The notes under the pieces are model-generated. The model was not told the origin of the DNA. It did not search any database and saw only the letters and a program-made list of their open reading frames with translations. A stretch of 64,000 nt of DNA from Glomus cerebriforme (Eukaryota > Glomeromycota > Glomeromycetes > Glomerales > Glomeraceae): the NCBI GenBank assembly GCA_003550305.1, contig QKYT01000013.1, forward strand, positions 94,514-158,513, written 5' to 3'. This document shows positions 45,537 through 57,828 of the stretch, piece after piece (position 1 is the first letter of the stretch; the number at the start of each line of letters is the position of its first letter). Both the position numbers and the translations under genes were made by a program.

Positions 45537-45767
45537 AATGAAAAGATAATAAATTTTATGAACTTAATTTAATTTTTATATAATTTATATTAACTCGCAA
45601 ATTACATTTGGCAAGAAATGATTTGATAATATGCATTATTACACAAAAATGATCTGGTGCTGCGCCATCATTTATTAGATTGATTATTTTCAACATTTAT
45701 CTTTATTATTTTATTTCCCAACTCCCAAAATACTCCCAAAACCCGCTAAAATAAATAGAAATAGGGG
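45537..45767. promoter_or_regulatory. Promoter side of the GPI7 gene
   Basis: About 230 bp of mainly AT-rich sequence between the GPI7 start and a GC-rich island. It is presumed to hold the GPI7 promoter. No clear boxes are seen. Confidence 0.35.
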
Positions 45768-45945
45768 TACCCACGGCGAACCATGAGCACCCCAACTACC
45801 AGAAATTATGCGCTCGAGACATCCATACGGATGTTCGGAGCAACAGCCGCCAGCGCTGTGCAATGCCAGCAACTATCACCCGCATCTCTGCCTTGGTGAT
45901 CACAGAGATGCCGCGCCAGGTAAGTATGAGTTGTAACGTAGCGAA
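45768..45945. repeat. GC-rich structured island, probable head of a dispersed repeat
   Basis: This short island is far more GC-rich than anything around it. It has nested self-complementary parts: CATCTCTG and CAGAGATG around a 12-base loop (about 45884-45912), and ACATCCGTATGGATGT-like pairing near 45820-45835. On the minus strand GGTTCG and TGGTAGTTGGGG recall polymerase III box B and box A words, but in an order and spacing that do not make a tRNA. It ends with CCAGGTAAGTATGAG, and a less GC-rich part may continue to about 46080. I believe similar sequence is repeated in Glomeromycotina genomes, but no second copy is in this window. Confidence 0.45.
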
Positions 45946-46131
45946 TATTGTTTATTTATATATGATTTTTAGGATTAAGAAATTATGGGATTTCATATGA
46001 CTTGATAATCTTACATAATTTACAGTGGCCAATCAAAAATGATTGCCTTGTTTAATTTTATCTATCGAGATTTTATTTTTTTCTTTTCGATCTAAAAAAA
46101 ACACCCGCATATGAACTGTCTTTTTAAAATT

Positions 46132-46984
46132 ATGACCGGCGCACGAGAAGACGACCGACAATAGTATGTATTTTTAATCTCTGCGCAAAATATTGTGTGC
46201 ATATTCATTTAAATTATTTTTATTACTTTAGTTTCAAAAAACAAACAAACTATTACAACAATTACAATAATAATAGAAAAAATTCTTTTGGTGAGAATTT
46301 TTATACTTTGTAAACTAAATAACAGGTAAAGAAATAGATCATACTAATTTTACAATACACTCTATCAGCTTCAGGAACGATCCCTCCTTATTCATCGATA
46401 TTGAATTCAACAACAATTACTTCAAATCTTAATTCATTTCCAGCAGCAACTGTTGTTACTGGCCCAGCTTTGCCTAGTGTGAAACGGACTATAGAACATT
46501 CTCCTGTTAATAACTTTAATGCTCAGGAAGTTTCAAATTTTTTGAATAACTGTAACTAATCTTAACTAATATTTCGTGTTGTTAGATTTTATTTATATAT
46601 AAATTAAAAAAAAAAAATCTTTTTTTTTTTTTTTTTTTTTTTNTCTAGCTTGGAAGGAAACGTTGAATCAATATTATGATGATAATATTCCCGAATCCGG
46701 TAATTATAAATAAAAATTTCTATTATTGTTAAATTGAAATTAATTTACATTTATCTTTTAGAAAAACCAGAGATGCATAAGTCTCCCTGGGGAGCTAGAG
46801 GTGGACTTGTATGGGGACAAAGAGGTTGGAATCGAAAATATTTTTTCAAGTTTTATACTTTATAGTATCGTATTATATATATTTTTTTAATACTTATTTA
46901 GGACATTTAATGGCGAATGGCAATGACTTCTTTGCTGAATTGAGAAAATCATCACTTTCTCAAGCAACAAGAAACATTAATTAG
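46132..46984 (+). CDS. Small conserved-looking protein of unknown function
   Basis: Six short exons join in frame to 154 codons: 46132-46163, 46232-46290, 46375-46551, 46649-46699, 46762-46824 and 46902-46984, all with good GT-AG borders. The protein starts MTGAREDDRQ, passes through an Asn/Tyr-rich segment (NYYNNYNNNRKN) and a Ser/Thr/Pro-rich stretch, and ends with a denser, aromatic and Gly-rich part (KSPWGARGGLVWGQRGHL, then FFAELRKSS). The last 60 residues, spread over four exons, look like the conserved core. No domain is recognised and no membrane segment is seen. An undetermined base (46643) lies in the poly-T tract just before an acceptor. The gene model is supported by perfect phase across all exons. 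Confidence 0.7.
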
Positions 46985-47072
46985 CTAAGTAAATCAACGT
47001 TTAATAACTTTGTAATATAACTAATTATATAAAAGGAACAAATGAACCTTTTTTTTTTTTTTTTTTTAAAAT

Positions 47073-47113
<41 letters not shown>

Positions 47114-47402
47114 TTTTTTTTTTTTTTTTTTAGAATTTCATGTAAATAAAATACAAATCAAAGAAATCAAAGAAATCATTATCTTATTTCTTTTGAATCG
47201 TTTCCAGTTTTTTATTATATTATTAAAAACAAAAATAATAATATATTAATCTATAAAATAAAATAATAATGGAAACATTGAAACTATAAAAATACTCTAT
47301 AAAAAGTCCGAAATTTTTCTCTCCTCTTTAGATATATAAATAAATTAAAGAGGGATTATGGAAAATATTGTAGTTTAAAATATTTTCATTCCATCGATTA
47401 AT
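46985..47402. other. Convergent intergenic region with poly-A/poly-T tracts
   Basis: About 420 bp between two convergent genes. At 47050-47131 a T run, a mixed stretch, an A run of about 30 and another T run lie back to back and can pair with each other. Such tracts are prone to sequencing error. Nothing else is seen. Confidence 0.5.
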
Positions 47403-48284
47403 CTAATTCTTGTCCGATTCACCATTTGTTACAAATCCATTAATAACACCAGATTCTTTCCACGGACCTGCATCCGAGAGCTGACAACCTCCCTCACAAT
47501 CACATTCACCACCGAAAGCGACGGGTAAATTTTCAGCAGGAATGTTTTCCAATAAAGTAGGTTGATATTTTGAATTAAGAATAACAATTTTAGCGGCAGT
47601 AACTTCATCTAGTAAAGGTTTAACTAAACTCCAAACTGAAGAAAATAACATAGGAGCATTAATGATATAAAATTTACCCATACGTTCGGGATAATAATTT
47701 TGACCAATATTAGAAGCTTGTTTGACAAAACCAAAAACATTCGAAAAAGAACGTAAACTAACTCCTTTAAGGTCAAGGATGGTGCAAGAAGTTTCAATTA
47801 ATTTTCCAAATTTTTCAGAACAAGAAGGTAATCTAACATCAGATAATTTTTCATATTCAACAACTAAATTTTGAATTTGTCTCTCAAGAGTCGTAACCTG
47901 ATATAAAGCCTTTACGTCAACTTTACCAATTTCTTCAATATAAATTGGCCTACCATCTTTATCAACTTTATGATAATATCTTGGATAATATTTCATTACA
48001 TCGTCACGTTCTTTATAATCAAATGTAGCCACTAATTCATCTACGCCAAAATCTTTACGCCAATTTTCACAATCCGTAAACATTTTCTTTGTTTTAACTA
48101 AATCAAATTTACGTGCACGTAAAAATCTTAATAAACATGGGTCGTCATGACGTCTTTCATCAAATATTCCATCATTTTTAATTTCTTGACGGAATTTATC
48201 TAATGTTTCTTGTTGTTGAGGACTTAAACTACCTATATGTCCTGTAAATTTTTGTTGCTCAGTCGAGTTTGTTGCTGGTGGCAT
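47403..48284 (-). CDS. SEC14: Sec14-type phosphatidylinositol/phosphatidylcholine transfer protein
   Basis: One exon of 293 codons. The CRAL-TRIO N-terminal helices (about 25-80; LLRFLRARKFDLVKTKKMF) are followed by the CRAL-TRIO lipid-binding domain (about 95-260) with YYPRYYHKVDKDGRPIYIE, CTILDLKGVSLRSF, NYYPERMGKFYIINAPMLFS and LPVAFGGECDC. Sec14 exchanges PI and PC between membranes and supports phosphoinositide synthesis and vesicle budding at the Golgi. The length and all blocks match the yeast-type 300-residue protein. It has a short Ser/Asp C-terminus. The absence of introns is notable beside intron-rich neighbours, though single-exon genes occur elsewhere in the window. Confidence 0.96.
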   Translation of the reverse strand: MPPATNSTEQQKFTGHIGSLSPQQQETLDKFRQEIKNDGIFDERRHDDPCLLRFLRARKFDLVKTKKMFTDCENWRKDFGVDELVATFDYKERDDVMKYYPRYYHKVDKDGRPIYIEEIGKVDVKALYQVTTLERQIQNLVVEYEKLSDVRLPSCSEKFGKLIETSCTILDLKGVSLRSFSNVFGFVKQASNIGQNYYPERMGKFYIINAPMLFSSVWSLVKPLLDEVTAAKIVILNSKYQPTLLENIPAENLPVAFGGECDCEGGCQLSDAGPWKESGVINGFVTNGESDKN

Positions 48285-49462
48285 TTTTATATATGTAAAA
48301 AAAAAAAGAGGTTTATTAAAAGATTGTGTAAAAAAAAGAGAGCCTCTTGTTGGATTTTGAAATTATTGTTGGTTTTTTAGATGGTGAAGGTATGAGATTG
48401 TAAAGATCAATTTTCTTTATTTTTTTTAAAAAAAAGAGAGTTAACGAATATATAGAAATTATTCAAATATTTAAATCTTTTTTAAGTATTGGTTTAAACC
48501 ATAAAGTGTGTAGGACCTTTTTTAGGTAATTGGTATCTGTACGCCCACATCAAAAAAAAAACATAATAGAAGGTGTACGAATCAAAAGTGTATCACAAAG
48601 AATTATAAAACTTAATGTAATGCAATAGGAAATTAAAATCTTCTTAATTTATGTAATATGTATAACTAATGAAAAAAAGAACCACTCATTTATCTTTGTT
48701 TTGTGATCCGATATAATGATGCCGTTGTAATCAATGAAAATAGCCGAATCGATTAAAAAAAAAAATAAACTTAATAGGAATTTGCCGGGCTTATTCCTTA
48801 TTTCTTTCTAAAAAAAAAAGTTAATTAAACCCAATATACCATACAAAATATTGAAAGATGTAAAAGAAAACTGTAAATTGAAAAGCCACGTATTTATTTT
48901 TTTATAATATAAATAAGATAGATGATTATGCTATAAGTGGAAAAAAAGTGCACTCTATTTTTAGTTTAAAAAAAAATGACTCAGATCCACCAATGCATAT
49001 GCATTTGATCTCGTGTAAGGTCATAGGTTGAATCAAAGAGCACAAAGAGCATTTGAAAAGCATGCCATTGCCAGTAGCTTTCAAGTTTCAACACATATAA
49101 AAAATATTGTCCCGTGATAAGTATGTAAGCAAAAGATATTCCTTTTTACGGGTAGAATAGTAGAAATAGTAGAAATTCAAAAATCCCAATCACAGGTTCA
49201 AGATTTTCTCTACACTATAATGGCTAACTACCAATGGTGCGATTGTGCGATTGATAATTTTTGTGTAACTGAAATAACGCAATATAAGAAGCTTCTCCAA
49301 AATCTATTTCAATTACCACAGCTTTTTGTTGGTTTTCTTTGCAAAATAAAGTGACTAGATCACGATTTATAGAGTTATTTCTTTTTTTTTTCCAAAAATA
49401 CCTTTTTTATTATTATCTTTTATTTTTATTAGGAATCAAATAAAATTTAGCATTACTTAAAT
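48285..49462. promoter_or_regulatory. Divergent intergenic region between SEC14 and the 4E-BP gene
   Basis: About 1.2 kb holding both promoters. It contains several poly-A or poly-T runs and a palindromic word atgcatatgcat near 48994. No coding sequence or RNA gene is recognised. Confidence 0.45.
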
Positions 49463-50119
49463 ATGTCATCAGCTACTACTGCTAGGGATATCCCTACGAT
49501 AAAAAAAGCCGAAGCCGGGGCATCACTTCCGGCACATTATAGTACAACTCCTTCAGGAACAATCTATTCTAGTACACCTGGAGGTAAAGTATTTTACAAC
49601 GCGTTAATATAATTAATTTTCGTCGCAAAAGTAAATATTGTCGAAAAATCGTAATCAAAAACTTCAATTGTTATTAAAAATCCAATAATTCCAACTTTAG
49701 GATCAAGGATTATTTATGATCGTACAACATTACTTAATCTTGCCAATTCTCCATTGGCAAAAACTCCTCCATCTAATTTGGCTTATGTTCCCGGAGTAAC
49801 TAAAGTTTCTAATATCGAAAATAATAATTCAACAAATCCTAATCCTAATAATCCTAATAATAATAATAATAATAAATCAACTCAAGTAGAAGGACATTTA
49901 GCTCCTCCACAAACTCTCCCTATTCCTAACCTTCAACAACAACAAAAAGGTAATAATACAAATGGCATTGAAAGTGGTGAAGATGATTCTCACGGTAGGT
50001 TATTATATTAATATAGACTTAAACATGTACCATATTTGATTTGTTTATTGACGTACCTTTTTTTTGTAGATAATAAAGATCACCATGACAATGGTGTATT
50101 TGCTATGGATATGGAATAA
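49463..50119 (+). CDS. eIF4E-binding protein (4E-BP) homologue, translation repressor
   Basis: Three exons, 49463-49583, 49701-49994 and 50070-50119, give 154 codons. 4E-BPs block cap-dependent translation by occupying the eIF4G site on eIF4E and are released when phosphorylated by TOR. Visible are [40 protein letters not shown], split here as two priming Thr-Pro sites (STTP, SSTP), the eIF4E-binding YDRTTLL (YxxxxLphi), and two more SP/TP sites. A disordered Asn/Pro/Gln-rich linker follows, and the tail is FAMDME, closely matching the TOR-signalling motif FEMDI of animal 4E-BPs. The linker is longer than in the 118-residue animal proteins. Yeast repressors Caf20 and Eap1 lack this layout. 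Exon phases are exact. Confidence 0.93.
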
Positions 50120-50510
50120 AACTTCATTTTAATATTTTCTTCCATAAAGGCACCCAAATTTTGTACAGAAATTCGTGATTGTATTTTATTTCCAATTTAG
50201 TTTTAGTGATTCTATTGTCCTCATTCATGGCAAAATTGGTAAATGCTAATTTTTTTTGTAAATAAAATGCAATTCGTCGGCATAATATATTAAAGGTGAA
50301 TATAAAATTATTTAAGTAAAGGATTCAATTATGTATGTATGCTTGTGAATTAAGTAAATTTCCAATATAAAAACTAATAACTTTATAACTTATAACATAA
50401 ATACAAATATAAATAAATATAATTGTTATCTTTTTTCACAAAGATCTCTGGAATCCTACATATCTTCTTCTTAAAGTCACTTTCATTTTCTCCCTTTTTA
50501 ATCTTTCATT
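50120..50510. other. Convergent 3' intergenic region
   Basis: About 390 bp between the ends of the 4E-BP and aldehyde-dehydrogenase genes. It is AT-rich, with AATAAA-like words (for example near 50262) that may serve as poly(A) signals. No gene is seen. Confidence 0.4.
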
Positions 50511-52327
<1,817 letters not shown>

Positions 52328-52633
52328 TTTATGAAATGAAACAAAAAAAAGTCACGGAAAACTTTATTTTAGGGTATTTTTTTGTGACATGACGACATGA
52401 CTAATCATCTAATCATCATGCGTTCATTGCACAAGCATATTTCGAAAATAACCATGTGACAGCATTAAGAGAGAGTTTTTTTTTTTGATATCTGATATAA
52501 AACATCATTCTAAAGTCAGCCGATCATTACCTAAACATTACAATTTATTTTATTTTTTATAAAGAATTTTTTTTTAAAAAAAAACCGTCTTTTTCAAAAA
52601 AAAAAAAAAAAAAAAAAAAAGGAAAAAGAAAAT
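52328..52633. promoter_or_regulatory. Short divergent promoter between fatty aldehyde dehydrogenase and MVD genes
   Basis: These 306 bp must serve both genes. It contains a TAATCATCTAATCATCATG run near 52400, a poly-T/poly-A pair at about 52565-52620 that can fold back, and no clear TATA box. Shared regulation of the two lipid-related genes is possible but unproven. Confidence 0.45.
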
Positions 52634-53985
52634 ATGCTATATGAAAAAACCTCAACAAGTCCGGTGAATATTGCCGTAAGTTTAAAAAAAAAAATTTAAT
52701 ATTGTTTATGTATAATATCGTATATGTATGTATATGTATGTATATGATTGTTAACTAAAATTCGAATTAATAGGTTATAAAATATTGGGGGAAAAGGGAT
52801 ACAGAATTGATATTACCAACGAATTCATCTATTTCAGTAACATTATCACAAGATCAATTACAAAGTAAAACCACGATTAGAGCATCACCAAAATTCACAA
52901 AAACACGATTATGGCTTAACAATGTTGAAGAACTTAACCTCTCTAATAACGCTCGTTTACAAAATTGTTTAAGAGCAACTAAAAAATTACGTAAAGAATA
53001 TGAAGACCAATTAAGTGATGAAATTGGTAGAGATAATGTAATACCATTATCTACTTATAACTTGCATATTTGTTCGGAAAACAATTTTCCTACAGCAGCT
53101 GGTTTAGCAAGTTCAGCATCAGGATTTGCTTGTTTGGTTTACACTTTATCACAATTATATGAATTACCTATATCCACCACCGAATTATCAAAAATTGCGA
53201 GACAAGGTTCCGGTTCAGCTTGTCGTTCTTTATTTGGTGGGTTTGTTAATTGGCAAATGGGCACCAAGCAAGATGGTTCTGATAGTCAAGCATTACAAAT
53301 TGCTTCTTCTGATCATTGGCCTGAATTGGAAGCATTGATTTGTGTTGTAAGTGACGCGAAGAAAAGTACGAGTAGTACTGAAGGCATGCAAAATACTGTG
53401 AAAACTTCACCTCTTTTACAATATCGTATTAATAATGTTGTTCCTGAACGTATGAAATTTATGACTGATGCTATTCTACGTAAGGATTTCAACAAATTTG
53501 CCGAGTTAACTATGAAAGATTCAAATCAATTTCATGCTTGTTGTTTAGATACTTTTCCTCCTATTTTTTATCTTAATGATATTTCTCGTGCTATAATTCG
53601 TGTTATCACTGAATATAATAATTCGACTGGCAAACCTGGTGAATATAAAGCGGCTTATACTTTTGATGCAGGTCCTAATGCTGTAATTTACGCATTAAAA
53701 CAAAATATTCCCGACATTATTAATTTAATTTCGAAATACTTTCCTCCTAGTCAAAATAATCTTAATTATTTTTCAGATCCTTATAATTTATTTTCTAATG
53801 AAAGTGAAAAAATAGGAAAACTACCTTTACCTAATAATTTTAATGAGGATTTTATTCATATTTTTCCTAATGATAGTATTAAACAAATTTTACATACTCG
53901 TGTTGGTAAAGGTCCTAGACTTAAAAGTGGTAGTAATGATAGTTTACTAAATTCTGATGGTTTTCCTAAAAATTTAAAATCTTAA
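52634..53985 (+). CDS. MVD1: Diphosphomevalonate decarboxylase
   Basis: Exon 1 (52634-52675) and exon 2 (52774-53985) give 417 codons. The enzyme converts mevalonate 5-diphosphate plus ATP to isopentenyl diphosphate, the last step of the mevalonate route to sterols, dolichol and ubiquinone. Family signatures are SPVNIAVIKYWGKRD at the start (split by the intron), LPTNSSISVTLS, the GHMP phosphate loop PTAAGLASSASGFA at about 118-132, ARQGSGSACRSLFGGFV, and TFDAGPNAV near 315 at the C-terminal substrate side. Length matches the yeast and animal enzymes (about 400). The C-terminal Asn/Phe/Pro-rich stretch is slightly expanded. Very secure; the short first exon is demanded by the conserved N-terminus. 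Confidence 0.97.
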
Positions 53986-54434
53986 AAAGAAATACATACA
54001 TATATATCTGTAATTTTTTTTTCAATATTACATTGATATATATATATATATATTGTGTAATTAACAAATTAATGTTTATTTCATTTTATTTATTGTTATG
54101 TAAGTTCTGTACAAAGAAATAAAAGGTAAAGTTTAATTAATATATATATAATTTCTTCGCTTGTTAAAACAAACTATATATATACACATATATATAAAAA
54201 AGAATGTGAGAAAAAAAAAATTAAATTTATAATAAAATCCAATTTACAAGAAATAATAATCAGCAAAAATGAGTAGCAGAATATAAGAATCCTAAAGTAA
54301 TCTAAAAAAAAAACCTTTCGACAAAAACCAATATTAATGATCTTAGATTCCAATATCACTTTAAGAAGAAAAATTATAAATAATTAGTGTATAAAGAGTT
54401 TATATATTTGTTTGGGTTACATCACATTATCACA
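53986..54434. other. Convergent intergenic region with (TA)n runs
   Basis: About 450 bp between two convergent genes. TA dinucleotide runs lie near 54033-54052, 54140-54150 and 54175-54196. No gene is seen. Confidence 0.4.
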
Positions 54435-56524
54435 TCATCCATCTGTTAACTCTTTTGGTGATGATGTTCCGTTTGAAACAGAATCAAACGGAATTGCCGT
54501 TGAAATATCATTCACATTCGCTTCTGTTGTCACCGTCGTCATTGTAATTTCATTATTATTATTAACAGAAGTTGTTGGAGCATTAGAATTAGCGTTAGTA
54601 ACGATACCACGTGGATGATTCTCAAAAAATTTAGCAGAAAGCGTGTGAGAGTATCTTCCTCTTTTAGGTCTAAGCTCTGTAGTATACTTTGAACGATATA
54701 ATTCTATTGCTTTATGTAGAAGCTGTTTCTTACCGTCAAGTTTATTTGGATTAAGAAAAGCCTTTTATCGTCCCAAAAAAAAGATTAATAAATATTAAAA
54801 CAATTATAATAATATAAATAAAATAGAAGATTCTCGCTTACCAACTTCCAACCTAACTCGTTACAGGCTGTCTCAAATTCATATTTGTTACCTTGATATT
54901 CATTTTTCGGTACATTAGCTTTTGGAAAAACACAATTGTTCTTTTTAAATTCTTCAGATATATTCATTAATTCTACGGTTTCTATATCAACACGTATTCT
55001 AATTTTAGTGGATATGCCTTTTTCAAAAATTTCCAATGTTAATTGTTTAGCAACTCCTTTATGTCTTTTTGCTGAACTATCACTTATGTTATCATATCCA
55101 TCTCCATCTCTTGTGACTCTTTTACGTAAAGTACCATTCAATATCTTTTCATTACGAACTACTCTACGAGAACGTAACATAGGATCCCGATTTCTATAAC
55201 TATCTACAGCTCTCTGTAATAATCCTCTTCTTCCTCCAATTTCTTCTTGATTTAACCATGCCAATTTCCATCCCAGTGAATTACATTCATTTTCGTAAGA
55301 CCATCTATTTCCTTTATACTTATCTTCAGTACAATTGGCTCTCGGATAAAGACAATTGTCGCGTTTAAACAATTCGTCGATACTATCTAAACTTACTTTA
55401 TCAATATCGATTCGTATGCGATATTCTTTGTTATTGCCTTTAACCGAATAAGTAAATACGACCCAAGATATTCCATCGCATTCTTCAATTATAGGATCCG
55501 TAGCTGGAAGCGCATGATTCGGTGTAGGATTTGAGATAGGAGTATCTGATTTACGAGGAGAAATTGGACTTGGTGATTGTCGTGGTTTATCTGTAATCGA
55601 TATTTGTGAAGGTTGATGGATTTGCTGCGGATTAAAAAATTGGTGTTGCTGTAGATTTATTTGTTGTTGTTGTTGATTATGATGTGATCGTATTTGTTGG
55701 TTTTCGTGTATAGATTGATAATGATGATGATCTGGATATAAATGATGATTTACAAATTGATGATCTCTGATGGATTTGTGAATGAAGATGATATTAACAA
55801 AATTAGAAGATAATGTAATGTTACCTTTGTTAATAAAAGTTGGCGGTGAAATTTCTGTGGAATTTGAAATTGGATTAGTTGTCACATTTTGTGTATTTTG
55901 TTTAGTTGAACCATTATTATTAACCACGTTAATATTATTAACAACAAGGTTATCAATATTGGGATTAGAGTTAACATCATTCGAAGAATTTAGTCTTTTA
56001 GATTCTTTAGCTTTTTTTCTCTTAACACGTTGGACAGTCTTCTCAATTAATGATAGTTGATCAAGTGTTAAAGCACCCAAAAGTTCTTCGGTTCGTGGGT
56101 CAGGAGTTAAGAGAGAGGATATGGTAACCACAGGAACAGCTGACGCGGTAGAAGAATTATGATACTGTGAAGAAGGTAAAGCAGAAATAACAGGTGTAAA
56201 AGCATCTACAGTTCCCGTAACCTGAGGAATTGTCGTTGAAGCTTTCGTATTAATCACTGGCGTTGCAATAATTTCTGACGCTGCAGCACCAACTCCAGCT
56301 CCGGCTGGTGGTACCCAGGCAGCAAGACCCACGATAATCGGGGGGGACTGTGGTCCTGAGTGTTGTGTAGAAATAGTCGTTGTAGTAGTTGTGAGAACAT
56401 TATTAGAATTTGTACCGCGTGTTGATGTAATTTGAGGGGTAAACGTGTTTGGTGTTGTATTAATTGTTGGTGAGTTAGTATTAGTTATTTGTGGATTTTC
56501 GTGCTGGAGAGGTGACTGTTGCAT
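54435..56524 (-). CDS. DUF8032-type fungal protein with two repeated domains, function unknown
   Basis: Two exons, 56524-54842 and 54761-54435. Residues 1-345 are low-complexity, rich in Thr, Pro, Asn and Gln, with a short basic helix (LTLDQLSLIEKTVQRVKRKKAKESK). Two copies of one domain follow. The first (about 352-455) reads ISWVVFTYSVKGNNKEYRIR, DIDKVSLDSIDELFKRDNCLYPRANC, SYENECNSLGWKLAWLN and LLQRAVDSYRNRD. The second, split by the intron, has DIETVELMNISEEFKKNNCVFPKANV, ETACNELGWKL, AFLNPNKL and LLHKAIELYRSK. I recall this as the fungal DUF8032 domain. Basic patches nearby suggest a nuclear, perhaps DNA-binding role, but nothing proves it. The intron falls within repeat 2 at GWKL. Confidence 0.8.
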
Positions 56525-57123
56525 CTTAAGGATATTAAGTTAATAGTAGTCTGAAATTTTTTGCGAACGCAACAGGGGATAAACCAAAAAAATTTCTTGG
56601 AAAAAAAAAAATTAATTGGGAACCCCTGAGAGTTATAGTCGTTTTTTGATATACGAGATCATATCGTCCAATTAAGGGGGAGCGTATCACGAATTGTTAT
56701 TGGTTACCATATAGAATTAACCCCGCAGGGCTTTGTGTTCCTGATTTAGTCAACAAGGGTCAAAACTTTAAAAAATTTTTTTGTGTTTATGTGGTCAATG
56801 CTTCTGTAAATTTAACGGCTGAATAAAATTCTGTACTTAATAAATTAAAATATATTGTATTACTTTTATCGGTAATAAGTATTTATCACGAAAGGTCAGG
56901 TTCATATTCCCTTTTCTACTATATCTTTTTTGCTTTAAACTAATTTTTGATTTTGGTCGTATAAAAAATGTTTATAACAATAATATTATCTTGGATAATA
57001 TGAAACGCATTTAATCAAATAATTGGAAAAGAAATAATTTATAAGTCATGTTTTTTTATGCAAAATGCAGTGATTTTTTTCATTAATGGATCAAAATGGA
57101 AACCTATTTTTATTTCTATTGTC
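56525..57123. promoter_or_regulatory. Promoter region of the DUF8032 gene and 3' region of bL35m
   Basis: About 600 bp. The first 250 bp next to the DUF8032 start are less AT-rich and include a short GC-richer stretch (attaaccccgcagggctttg, near 56716). No gene is seen. Confidence 0.4.
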
Positions 57124-57725
57124 TCAAGCATAAGGCATAAGTTTTTTTAAATGATTCATTTGAGAAGGATGTGAGAATGCCGGATTACTTAAACGTCTAA
57201 TTTTAGAACGTGAAACTCCGGTATTTAAGTGTCTTTTTCCAGCTTTAAACCTTTTAAATTTTCCATTTCCTAAGATACGAAATCTATAATTACATCTATA
57301 GTAAATGATTTAAATAATTTATATTAACAAAATTACACAAAATTTAATTGTTAATTTACCTTTTCTTTACTCCTGAATGAGTTTTCATTTTATATGATTT
57401 AAATCTAATAGGATAACCATTAAAAGTTGTACCAATAGGAGGTTTTATTGTGAAATGCGTATTAAGTAAACAAAGTTGTGACATTTGAAACGTATTTTTT
57501 TGTATAGTAGAATTAATTAATGGTGAAGATTGAGCTATTTTTGTACCGAAAGATTTAAAATTATAAAACAAGGGTTTATTTGAACCGCGTGTTAACACGG
57601 AATTCAAACCAGCCCTTTGACCTAAATAAAAGAAACATTTTATAATTTATTAAAATTTATTAAAATTTATTAACAAGAGAATTACATTGAGAAAGTTTCA
57701 TACCAAAGTTAAAGAGAAAGGACAT
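57124..57725 (-). CDS. Mitochondrial large-subunit ribosomal protein bL35m
   Basis: Three exons, 57725-57704, 57621-57360 and 57283-57124, give 147 codons. The tiny first exon encodes MSFLFNFG, the start of a mitochondrial presequence (basic, hydroxylated, no acidic residues: QRAGLNSVLTRGSNK). The mature protein is the bL35 fold: [33 protein letters not shown], given here as one family block split at KKR by intron 2, then a basic tail SRSKIRRL. Bacterial L35 is about 65 residues; the extra N-terminal ~80 residues are usual for fungal mitochondrial versions. The first exon is inferred from frame and splice signals and is short, so another start is possible. Lies 103 bp downstream of the PPR gene on the same strand. 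Confidence 0.93.
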
Positions 57726-57828
57726 TTGAGAAAAAAGGAGGGGATGATTGACCCAGATTTTTGGGAACAAATCAAATATCATTTGACGGATAGTCGTACA
57801 AGGAGATTATCATCACATGATAATTTAA

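Noticed and set aside
45768..45945. A tRNA gene on the minus strand
   Set aside because: Box-like words are present but order and spacing do not allow a cloverleaf; no CCA-end stem or anticodon arm can be drawn.
54936..56060. Plus-strand open frames of 87-92 codons
   Set aside because: Both are shadows of the minus-strand DUF8032 gene, which has conserved repeats in its own frame.
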